From contig JANXNT010000062.1 of assembly GCA_025353985.1 (NCBI GenBank), positions 1-5,440 of the forward strand: DNA of 5,440 bases, given 5' to 3'. The notes beneath the pieces were generated by a model that made no database searches, was not told the DNA's origin, and saw only the letters and a list, made by a program, of their open reading frames with translations. Below are positions 1-5,440 of this stretch, in pieces (within the stretch, counting starts at the first letter, position 1; each line of letters begins with the position of its first letter). A program made the translations under genes and the position numbers. The stretch comes from Limnoglobus sp. GTDB lineage: Bacteria; Planctomycetota; Planctomycetia; Gemmatales; Gemmataceae.

Positions 1-1
1 C

Positions 2-190
2 CGCTGGTTCGGCTACGACATGGTCACGGCCACGACGTTTGCGATTGCGGAGACGGTCATTCACTGGTTCGTCGATCTGTCGAAGTGCGAGAAGTTTTTC
101 AACATTCACATCGATCAGGGGATTCACATCGCCTGCAAAATCGCCTGGTGGGCAATGCTGGTGAACGGCAATTTCGCAATGAACGGCTGA
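2..190 (+). CDS. DUF3307-like membrane protein, C-terminal end (5' partial)
   Basis: An open frame runs in from the left edge and stops at TGA 188-190, giving 62 residues; the start lies outside the window. The visible part is rich in aromatic and aliphatic residues. It contains the pattern E-x-x-I-H-W-x-x-D-x-x-K near residues 17-28, followed by I-H-I-D-Q-x-I-H near residues 35-42 and a hydrophobic stretch (IACKIAWWAML). The spacing of H..D..K and then DQ..H resembles the C-terminal half of DUF3307 membrane proteins, whose function is unknown to me. This is recognition from memory, not a search. It is separated from the next gene by 271 bp containing a large inverted repeat, so it probably does not share that gene's transcript. 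It could also be an unrelated small membrane protein; the coding call is safer than the family call. Confidence 0.6.
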   Translation, partial: RWFGYDMVTATTFAIAETVIHWFVDLSKCEKFFNIHIDQGIHIACKIAWWAMLVNGNFAMNG

Positions 191-200
191 AATCCAATCC

Positions 201-324
201 GAATTAGCCGCGACGCGCAGGCTTTGCGTAGCGGAGCGCGTGGACTTCACCCATTTTCAGACAATCGACGAATATGGGGACACGCACGCGCTCCGCTCCG
301 AAGACTCCGCGTCGCGGCTAATTC
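201..324. repeat. Long imperfect inverted repeat, REP/BIME-like
   Basis: The left arm (201-242) and right arm (285-324) are near-perfect reverse complements around a 42-base spacer (243-284). The outer 17 bases (gaattagccgcgacgcg) and the inner 13 bases (agcggagcgcgtg) match exactly; the few mismatches and a 2-base length difference fall in the middle of the arms. In effect two copies of one ~42-bp unit face each other. That is the arrangement of paired REP elements (BIMEs) or a very small MITE-like element. No flanking target-site duplication is evident. As RNA it would form a long stem, but no T-tract follows, so an intrinsic terminator role is doubtful. It separates the partial gene from the cytochrome operon. 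Confidence 0.75.
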
Positions 325-461
325 CACATTCGATAAAGACAAATCTCGAGTGCCCGAACAATTCTCGCAAATTCTATTTGATTCGCCCCCCGTCGTTCTG
401 ATAAACTACGTTTCTGCCCGATTGTATATAACGCCCGCCTCTTCCCACGGCTGAGTCACTG
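325..461 (+). promoter_or_regulatory. AT-richer leader and probable promoter region of the cytochrome operon
   Basis: Between the inverted repeat and the ATG at 462 the sequence is clearly more AT-rich than the surrounding genes, most strongly at 360-432. Two weak sigma70-like options are visible. One is TTGATT (378-383), 16 bases, then GATAAA (400-405). The other is a TATAAC box (427-432) inside TGTATATAAC, with no good -35 at the right distance. Neither is convincing alone, and planctomycete promoters are poorly defined, so only the region is called. No Shine-Dalgarno-like purine run precedes the ATG at 462. Confidence 0.3.
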
Positions 462-1937
462 ATGCGATTTCCTTGCCTTATTCTCTCTGCGGCATTCCTG
501 GCGGCGATGTCTAGCGTCGCCCTCGGGCAGCCAATTAAACCGGTGGCCAACGATGGCCCCGTTAGCTTCTTCAAAGACATTCGCCCGATTTTGCAACAGA
601 ACTGCCAGGGCTGCCATCAACCGGCCAAGACGCAGGGCGGTTACGTGATGACCGAGTATGCATCGATCCTGAAGCCGGGCGAGACCGGCAAGCCGACGAT
701 CGTACCCGGCAACGCCGACGCGAGTTACCTCGTTCAAGAAATTCGCGTGTTGAAAGACGGTACGCATGAAATGCCGAAGGGTCGCGACGCCCTGCCCGCG
801 AATCAGATTCAACTCGTCGAGCGTTGGGTGAAGGAAGGCGCGAAAGACGACACGCCCGCATCGGCGAAGGCGGTCCTCGTCGATGCCGCACACCCGCCGG
901 TTTACCTCGCGTTACCCGTTGTGACATCGCTCGCGTTTTCGCCCGATGGCCAATACCTTGCTGCAACGGGCTATCACGAAGTCATCGTTCACAAAGCCGA
1001 CGGTAGCGGTGCGGTTTCGAGGCTTGTCGGTGAATCCGAACGGGTGCAATCGCTCGCGTTTTCGCCCGATGGCACACGGTTGGCGGTAGCGGGCGGTTCG
1101 CCGGGTCGCTTCGGCGAAATCCAAATTTGGGACGTGGCGAAACAAAAACTGCTAGTTTCCAGCCCACTGACGTTCGACACACTTTTCGGCGTCAGTTGGT
1201 CGCCCGATGGTAAGATCGTTGCCTTCGGCTGTGCGGACAACACCGTGCGTGCGATCGATTCGATGACCGGCAAGCAAGTCTTGCAAATGGGCACGCACTC
1301 GGACTGGGTTCTCGGCACCGCGTTTTCGCAAGATGGTTTGCACCTCGCGTCGATCGGCCGCGACATGACGATGAAGCTAACCGACGTTCCCACGCAACGC
1401 TTCGTGGACAACATCACGAGCATCACGCCCGGTGCGTTGAAGGGCGGCCTGATGGCGATCGATCGCCGACCGATGCCCGTCAAGACGATGCAAAAGATCC
1501 CTGCCGACACACCCGGTGCGAAGCCGAACGCCTACGACGAATTGCTCGTGGCCGGTTCGGATGGCATCACGCGGCTCTACAAAATGCACCGCGAAGTGAA
1601 GCGCGAGATCGGCGACGATTCGAACAAGGTCAAGCAGTTCGATGCGATGCCAGGCCGCATCTCGACCGCGAAATTCAACGCGGACGGCAAGCGGTTCGCT
1701 GCGGCCAGTAGCCTCGATGGCAAAGGCGAAATCCGCATCTTCGACACCGACACTGGTAAGAATCTCGTTCTCGCAAACGCAACGACACCCGCGTACACCG
1801 TCGCCTGGAAAGCCGATGGCAAAGTCCTCGCGTCGGCAGGGTTCGACGGGAAAATCTGGCTCCACGATACGGTCACTGGCAAACTGCTGAAAGAGTTCGC
1901 CGTCACGAAAATCGACGAGAAAAAAGCCGCCAAGTAG
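462..1937 (+). CDS. Exported c-type cytochrome (PSCyt1) with seven-bladed WD40-like propeller
   Basis: This 491-residue protein begins with a Sec signal peptide (hydrophobic residues 6-21, likely cleavage after ALG at residue 22). A PSCyt1 cytochrome domain follows at about 33-130. It has one heme site C48-Q-G-C51-H52 and a plausible distal ligand Met104 in the sequence EMPKG. Residues ~150-480 hold seven WD40-like units: around 153-181, 195-227, 240-270, 282-309, 356-375 (degenerate), 398-433 and 443-474, several with the F-S-P-D-G turn. The linker NITSITPGALKGG (from about residue 317) and IGDDSN before blade 6 are patterns I associate with planctomycete cytochrome/WD40 proteins. The ATG at 462 is chosen because a well-formed signal peptide follows at once. 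Heme would be attached outside the cytoplasmic membrane, where the propeller would offer a protein or glycan binding surface. The redox partner and substrate are unknown; the gene 40 bp downstream is the obvious candidate partner. Confidence 0.93.
   Translation: MRFPCLILSAAFLAAMSSVALGQPIKPVANDGPVSFFKDIRPILQQNCQGCHQPAKTQGGYVMTEYASILKPGETGKPTIVPGNADASYLVQEIRVLKDGTHEMPKGRDALPANQIQLVERWVKEGAKDDTPASAKAVLVDAAHPPVYLALPVVTSLAFSPDGQYLAATGYHEVIVHKADGSGAVSRLVGESERVQSLAFSPDGTRLAVAGGSPGRFGEIQIWDVAKQKLLVSSPLTFDTLFGVSWSPDGKIVAFGCADNTVRAIDSMTGKQVLQMGTHSDWVLGTAFSQDGLHLASIGRDMTMKLTDVPTQRFVDNITSITPGALKGGLMAIDRRPMPVKTMQKIPADTPGAKPNAYDELLVAGSDGITRLYKMHREVKREIGDDSNKVKQFDAMPGRISTAKFNADGKRFAAASSLDGKGEIRIFDTDTGKNLVLANATTPAYTVAWKADGKVLASAGFDGKIWLHDTVTGKLLKEFAVTKIDEKKAAK
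926..1073 (+). repeat. 25-bp exact direct repeat within the WD40 coding region
   Basis: Bases 926-950 and 1049-1073 are identical over 25 bases and encode S-L-A-F-S-P-D-G in blades 1 and 2. The offset is 123 bp, or 41 codons, which is one WD40 blade. A third, diverged copy of the S-P-D-G end occurs near 1199-1210 in blade 3. Identity at synonymous positions suggests recent duplication or gene conversion between blades rather than protein-level constraint alone. Confidence 0.8.
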
Positions 1938-1977
1938 ATTGCGAACTCCCCACACACGACCTCTCCGGAACGACACC

Positions 1978-4900
1978 ATGCGACGTACTTTCCTCTTCGC
2001 GATTGCCGCACTGGCCACGATGGCGGGGTGGTCGAGCGCGGCCGACGATGCCGAAAAACTGCCCGCGAACGCAACGGTACTGAAGATCGAAACCAAACCC
2101 GCAACGATTTCGCTCGGCGACCCGTTCGCGTACGCCCAACTCAACGTGACAGCACATCTGCAATCGGGCGACATGGTCGATGTCACGCGGTTAGCGAAGG
2201 TGACGGCACCCACGGCGGTCAAAGTTTCGTCAAGCGGACAGGTCCGCCCGGTGGCCGACGGCAAAGGCGAATTGACCGTAAGTTTCAACGGCCAAACCGC
2301 GAAAGTGCCCGTTGTGGTCGCGAATCAAACCGTCGCGCCGAACGTCAGTTTCGTGCGCGATGTGCAACCGGTGCTGTCGAAACTCGGTTGCAACGCGGGT
2401 ACCTGCCACGGCAGCGCCCAAGGCAAGAACGGCTTCAAACTCAGCCTGCGTGGCTACGACCCGATCTTCGATCACCGCTCACTCACCGACGATCTCGAAA
2501 GTCGCCGCTTCAACCGCGCCGCGCCGGATCGCTCGCTGATGCTCATGAAACCGGCGGGTACCGTGCCGCACGTCGGTGGCGTCGTCTGGCAGCCCGGCGA
2601 CCCGACGTACGACCTCGTGAAGGCGTGGATCGCCGACGGTGTGAAACTCGATCTGACCGCTCCCAAAGTCGCGTCGATCGAGTTGTTCCCGAAGAACCCC
2701 TCGCTGCCAGTCATAGGCATGAAGCAGCAATTCTCGATCATCGCGACGTACACCGATGGCAAAACCCGCGATGTTTCCGCCGAGACGTTCATCGAAAGCA
2801 GCAATACCGAAGTCGCGACGATCGACAAATCGGGCTTAACAACGAGCATTCGCCGCGGCGAAACGACGATGTTGGCCCGCTACGAAGGTGCGTATGCGGC
2901 TTCGACCGTCGTCGTGATGGGGGATCGCTCGACGTTCGTCTGGACGCCGCAACCGGTGTACAGCCCGCTCGATCAACTCGTCGATGCGAAACTCCAGAAG
3001 ATGAAAATCCAGTTGAGCGGCCTTTGCGACGACTCCGAATTCATCCGCCGCGTCACGATCGACATCACCGGTTTGCCGCCGACATCAGATGAAGTGCGTG
3101 CCTTCCTCGCCGATACGAAACCATCGAAAGACAAGCGCGAAGCCCTCATCGACAAGCTCGTCGGCAGCGATGCCTACATCGAGCAATGGACGAATAAATG
3201 GGCCGACATGATGCAGGTCAACCGCAAGTTCCTCGGCGACAACGGCGCGATCGCACTCCGCAAATGGATCCGCGACGCGGTGGCGAAAAACATGCCGTAC
3301 GACAAGTTCGCGAACGAAATTTTAACGGCTCAAGGCTCGAACATCGACAACCCGCCCGCCGCATACTTCAAGACGCTCCGCGATCCCGATGCGGTGATGG
3401 AAAACACCACGCAGTTGTTCCTCGCGATTCGCTTCAACTGCAATAAGTGCCACGATCACCCGTTCGAAAAATGGACGCAAGACCAGTACTACCAGATCGG
3501 TGCGTACTTCGCGCAAATCACACGCCGCGAAGACCCAAAGTATAAGGGCCAGCGTATCGGGGGCACTGCCGTCGAAGGGGCCACACCACTCGTCGAAATC
3601 ATCGAAGACGCGAAAACCGGCGACGTGAAACACGCCCGCACAAACCTCGTCGCGCCGCCGAAGTTCCCGTTCACCCATGCTGAAGAAGTGAAGGCCGAGG
3701 GTTCGCGCCGTGCCCAGATGGCGAAGTGGATTACCTCCGCGAAGAACCCGTACTTCGCACGCAGCTACGTCAACCGCGTCTGGAGTTACATGCTCGGCGT
3801 CGGCATCATCGAACCCGTCGATGACATCCGTGCGGGCAACCCCGCGACGAATCCGGAACTCCTCGAGAAGTTGACCGACGACTTCGTAAAGTCGAATTTC
3901 GACGTGCAAAAACTGATCAAGACGATCTGCAAGACGCGGACATATCAGCTGTCGATCGTGTCGAATAAATGGAACAAAGACGACGAAACGAACTTCTCCC
4001 ATGCCATCGCGCGGCGACTCCCGGCGGAGGCACTTTACGATGCGGTGTACAAGACGACAGGCAGCGTAACGCACCTGCCAGGGATGCCAGTCGGTGCGCG
4101 GGCCGCTCAGCTACTCGATAGCAATATCGAACTGCCCGGCGGTTTCCTCGATCTGCTCGGTAAGCCGGTCCGCGAGAGCGCTTGCGAGTGCGAGCGTTCG
4201 AGCGGCATGATGCTCGGGCCGATTCTGGCGTTCGTATCGGGGCCAGTCGTCGGCGACGCCGTCCACGACCCGAACAACCACATCACGAAGTTCACGATCA
4301 AGGAAAAAGACGATGCGAAAGTTGTCGAAGAAGTCTACCTCTCGGTGCTGAACCGCCACCCGACGAAGGCGGAGATTGAAACCGGCATCGTGGCGATGCG
4401 CGGCGCGGGGCCGGACCATCTGTTACTCATCGCGGAGCATCGCAAGAAGGCCGAAGCGTTTGAGGCTTACAAAAAGCTAATCGACGATAAACAAAAGACG
4501 TGGGAGACGAGCCTGCGCGATCAGAAATCGCCAACGTGGACCGTCCTCGATCCCTCGAAGTTCACCGCAAAGAGCGGCGCGACATTCGCCAAACAACCGG
4601 ATATGTCGTTGCTCGTCAGCGGGAAAACCGACACGGTCGAACTGTACACGATCGTTGCGGACACGAAACTCCCAACGATCACCGGTGTTCGCCTCGAAGT
4701 GCTACCTGATCCGAGTCTGCCCGCGAAGGGACCGGGGCGAGCGGAGAACGGGAACTTCGTCCTTCACGAGTTCAAAGCCACGCACAAATCGCTGGCCAAG
4801 CCCGACGAGAAAGCGAAGCCCGTGAAGTTCGCGAATGCACAAGCGACGTTCGCTCAAGACACGTTCCCGATCCAGAACGCGATCGACAATAACCCGGCAA

Positions 4901-5307
4901 CCGGTTGGGCGATTGCAGCGCAATTCGGCGTCGCCCACACGGCGGTGTTCCCGATTCAAGGCGCGGTTGCCGACAAGGAAGGCTCGCAGTTGACGTTCAC
5001 GCTCGATCAGCATTTCGGGACGTCTCACAACATCGGCAAATTCCGCCTGTCTGTGACGAGCGACAAGGGCATCCGGCTGTCATCGCCCGTGCCCGCCGAC
5101 TTGTCCGCGATGCTTGAGATCGCACCCGACAAGCGAACGCCCGCACAAGTGGCCGACATTCGTAACCGCTACCTCGCGCAAGATCACGAGTACAAATTGC
5201 TCGCTGGCGAAGCCGCAAAAGTCCCACCGGGCGACGCACGCATTCTCGGTGCGCAAGATCTGACATGGGCACTGCTGAACAGCCCCGCGTTCCTGTTCAA
5301 TCACTAA
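1978..5307 (+). CDS. Exported Big_2 / PSCyt1 / Big_2 / DUF1549 (PSCyt2) / DUF1553 (PSD1) protein
   Basis: This 1109-residue protein starts with a Sec signal peptide (MRRTFLFAIAALATMAG..., cleavage near residue 22). Domains in order are: Ig-like Big_2 fold at ~28-115; PSCyt1 at ~122-225 with C138-N-A-G-T-C143-H144 (CX4CH), then Met188, Met190 and His198 as possible distal ligands; a second Big_2-like domain at ~230-316; DUF1549 at ~328-515 ending with C488-N-K-C491-H492-D-H-P; and DUF1553 from ~577, with NRVW at 599-602 and RESACECER at 732-740. DUF1553 pauses near residue 807. A charged helix (~815-850) and a beta-rich region (~852-1030) follow, before the typical end GAQDLTWALLNSPAFLFNH at 1091-1109. 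The frame is open upstream to a TTG at 1939, but the ATG at 1978 leads straight into the signal peptide and is preferred. The gene lies 40 bp after the cytochrome/WD40 gene and is probably co-transcribed. The reaction is unknown for the family; an extracytoplasmic heme or redox role is inference. Confidence 0.93.
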   Translation: MRRTFLFAIAALATMAGWSSAADDAEKLPANATVLKIETKPATISLGDPFAYAQLNVTAHLQSGDMVDVTRLAKVTAPTAVKVSSSGQVRPVADGKGELTVSFNGQTAKVPVVVANQTVAPNVSFVRDVQPVLSKLGCNAGTCHGSAQGKNGFKLSLRGYDPIFDHRSLTDDLESRRFNRAAPDRSLMLMKPAGTVPHVGGVVWQPGDPTYDLVKAWIADGVKLDLTAPKVASIELFPKNPSLPVIGMKQQFSIIATYTDGKTRDVSAETFIESSNTEVATIDKSGLTTSIRRGETTMLARYEGAYAASTVVVMGDRSTFVWTPQPVYSPLDQLVDAKLQKMKIQLSGLCDDSEFIRRVTIDITGLPPTSDEVRAFLADTKPSKDKREALIDKLVGSDAYIEQWTNKWADMMQVNRKFLGDNGAIALRKWIRDAVAKNMPYDKFANEILTAQGSNIDNPPAAYFKTLRDPDAVMENTTQLFLAIRFNCNKCHDHPFEKWTQDQYYQIGAYFAQITRREDPKYKGQRIGGTAVEGATPLVEIIEDAKTGDVKHARTNLVAPPKFPFTHAEEVKAEGSRRAQMAKWITSAKNPYFARSYVNRVWSYMLGVGIIEPVDDIRAGNPATNPELLEKLTDDFVKSNFDVQKLIKTICKTRTYQLSIVSNKWNKDDETNFSHAIARRLPAEALYDAVYKTTGSVTHLPGMPVGARAAQLLDSNIELPGGFLDLLGKPVRESACECERSSGMMLGPILAFVSGPVVGDAVHDPNNHITKFTIKEKDDAKVVEEVYLSVLNRHPTKAEIETGIVAMRGAGPDHLLLIAEHRKKAEAFEAYKKLIDDKQKTWETSLRDQKSPTWTVLDPSKFTAKSGATFAKQPDMSLLVSGKTDTVELYTIVADTKLPTITGVRLEVLPDPSLPAKGPGRAENGNFVLHEFKATHKSLAKPDEKAKPVKFANAQATFAQDTFPIQNAIDNNPATGWAIAAQFGVAHTAVFPIQGAVADKEGSQLTFTLDQHFGTSHNIGKFRLSVTSDKGIRLSSPVPADLSAMLEIAPDKRTPAQVADIRNRYLAQDHEYKLLAGEAAKVPPGDARILGAQDLTWALLNSPAFLFNH
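2389..2409 (+). other. CX4CH heme-attachment motif in the PSCyt1 domain
   Basis: These seven codons read C-N-A-G-T-C-H (residues 138-144), with four residues between the cysteines instead of the usual two. CX4CH is a known variant c-type heme site, for example in Desulfovibrio cytochrome c3. The flanking sequence (KLGCNAGTCHGSAQGKNGFK) is typical of PSCyt1 domains joined to DUF1549, as far as I recall, so the extra residues look conserved rather than a sequencing error. Heme attachment is inferred, not shown. Confidence 0.7.
3439..3453 (+). other. CxxCH heme-type motif at the end of DUF1549
   Basis: These codons read C488-N-K-C491-H492 and are followed by D-H-P-F-E-K-W. The CxxCHDHPF(E/D)xW block is the hallmark near the end of the DUF1549/PSCyt2 domain. 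The motif has the standard c-type heme form. Whether it binds heme or a metal in this family has not been settled, to my knowledge. Confidence 0.7.
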
Positions 5308-5326
5308 TCGAAGGCGATTTGTAGTA

Positions 5327-5343
5327 GGCACACTCCGTGTGCC
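5327..5343. repeat. Perfect 7-bp stem hairpin, possible dispersed repeat or terminator
   Basis: GGCACAC (5327-5333) and GTGTGCC (5337-5343) form a perfect stem with a 3-base loop (TCC), starting 20 bases after the stop codon of the large gene. A short T-run (5351-5354) comes 7 bases after the stem. The position suits an end-of-operon terminator, but the T-run is too short and too distant for a confident call. The surrounding text, GTAGTAGGCACACTCCGTGT, resembles a recurrent planctomycete intergenic sequence from memory; this is unverified. Confidence 0.6.
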
Positions 5344-5382
5344 GTTCGGATTTTGGCAATGCCGCGCACGCCGGAAAGCATA

Positions 5383-5410
5383 CCCCAGGTGCGCGAAACG
5401 CGACCTGGGG
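5383..5410. repeat. Strong 12-bp stem hairpin with one bulge, REP-like
   Basis: CCCCAGGT (5383-5390) pairs with ACCTGGGG (5403-5410). Inside it, CGCG (5392-5395) pairs with CGCG (5399-5402) around an AAA loop, leaving one bulged G at 5391. This GC-rich stem would be very stable as RNA or as a cruciform. No T-tract follows on the + strand, so it looks more like a REP-type palindrome than an intrinsic terminator for the upstream operon. Confidence 0.7.
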
Positions 5411-5422
5411 CTAATCGCTGAA

Positions 5423-5435
5423 ATCCCGTTGGGAT
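5423..5435. repeat. Short 5-bp stem hairpin followed by an A-run
   Basis: ATCCC (5423-5427) and GGGAT (5431-5435) form a perfect 5-bp stem with a GTT loop, followed by AAAAA to the window end. Read on the - strand, this is a short stem preceded by a T-run. It sits 12 bases after the larger palindrome and may be part of the same repeat unit, which is cut by the window edge. Confidence 0.5.
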
Positions 5436-5440
5436 AAAAA

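Larger units (their letters stand above)
5308..5440. other. Non-coding tail with three successive hairpins
   Basis: No credible coding frame is present after the stop at 5305-5307. The 133 bases are dominated by three separate inverted repeats (5327-5343, 5383-5410 and 5423-5435), listed individually. The window ends within this region, so the downstream gene and its orientation are unknown. Confidence 0.6.

Noticed and set aside
201..324. Inverted repeat considered as an intrinsic terminator or the ends of an insertion sequence
   Set aside because: No T-tract follows on the + strand, the 42-base spacer is too small to encode a transposase, and no target-site duplication is visible.
224..454. 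76-codon + strand frame through the inverted repeat and leader
   Set aside because: It begins inside the left arm of the repeat and runs through the spacer, right arm and AT-rich leader, with no motif or start signal.
1939..1977. Upstream TTG start for the large gene
   Set aside because: It would add 13 polar residues ahead of a well-formed signal peptide that begins at the ATG at 1978.
1377..2288. 303-codon open frame on the - strand spanning the junction of the two main genes
   Set aside because: It overlaps two strongly supported exported proteins, crosses their intergenic gap, and its translation has no recognisable domain. Long antisense frames are expected from the codon bias here.
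2028..3092. 354-codon + strand frame overlapping the start of the large gene in another phase
   Set aside because: The translation is extremely arginine-rich with no domain, and it overlaps the Big_2 and PSCyt1 regions of the real gene.
3322..4074. 250-codon open frame on the - strand inside the large gene
   Set aside because: It lies opposite the DUF1549/DUF1553 coding region, whose motifs are intact. The arginine- and valine-rich translation looks like a shadow frame.
5327..5440. Hairpin series considered as a CRISPR array
   Set aside because: The three palindromes differ in sequence and length and there is no regular repeat-spacer pattern.

Overview
The window reads as chromosomal DNA from a planctomycete, probably a Gemmataceae-type relative (Gemmata, Zavarzinella, Fimbriiglobus and similar). 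This assignment is inference. It rests on two adjacent genes carrying the PSCyt1, PSCyt2 (DUF1549) and PSD1 (DUF1553) domains, which are greatly expanded in Planctomycetes and close relatives. Moderately high GC, starts without a convincing Shine-Dalgarno and structured intergenic repeats fit the same picture.

Layout, all genes on the + strand. (1) Bases 2-190 are the 3' end of a gene whose last 62 residues look like the C-terminus of a DUF3307-type membrane protein. (2) Bases 191-461 are intergenic. They hold a long imperfect inverted repeat (201-324) made of two facing copies of one ~42-bp unit, then an AT-richer stretch that is the likely promoter region. (3) Bases 462-1937 encode a 491-residue exported protein: signal peptide, one c-type heme site (CxxCH) in a PSCyt1 domain, then seven WD40-like blades. 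(4) After a 40-bp gap, bases 1978-5307 encode a 1109-residue exported protein ordered signal peptide, Big_2-like, PSCyt1 with a CX4CH heme motif, Big_2-like, DUF1549 with CxxCH, and DUF1553. A ~280-residue segment with a probable beta-sandwich lies just before the conserved C-terminal end of DUF1553. (5) Bases 5308-5440 are non-coding and contain three consecutive hairpins that look like dispersed planctomycete intergenic repeats.

The two large genes are very likely one transcription unit. Together they supply three candidate covalent heme sites, a beta-propeller and Ig-like modules outside the cytoplasmic membrane. The family's reaction is not established; an extracytoplasmic redox or surface-complex role is inference. 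I saw no defence system, CRISPR array, integrase, transposase gene, tRNA or rRNA. The least ordinary points are the CX4CH motif, the large segment splitting DUF1553 from its terminal motif, the facing-repeat element at 201-324 and the hairpin cluster at the 3' end.
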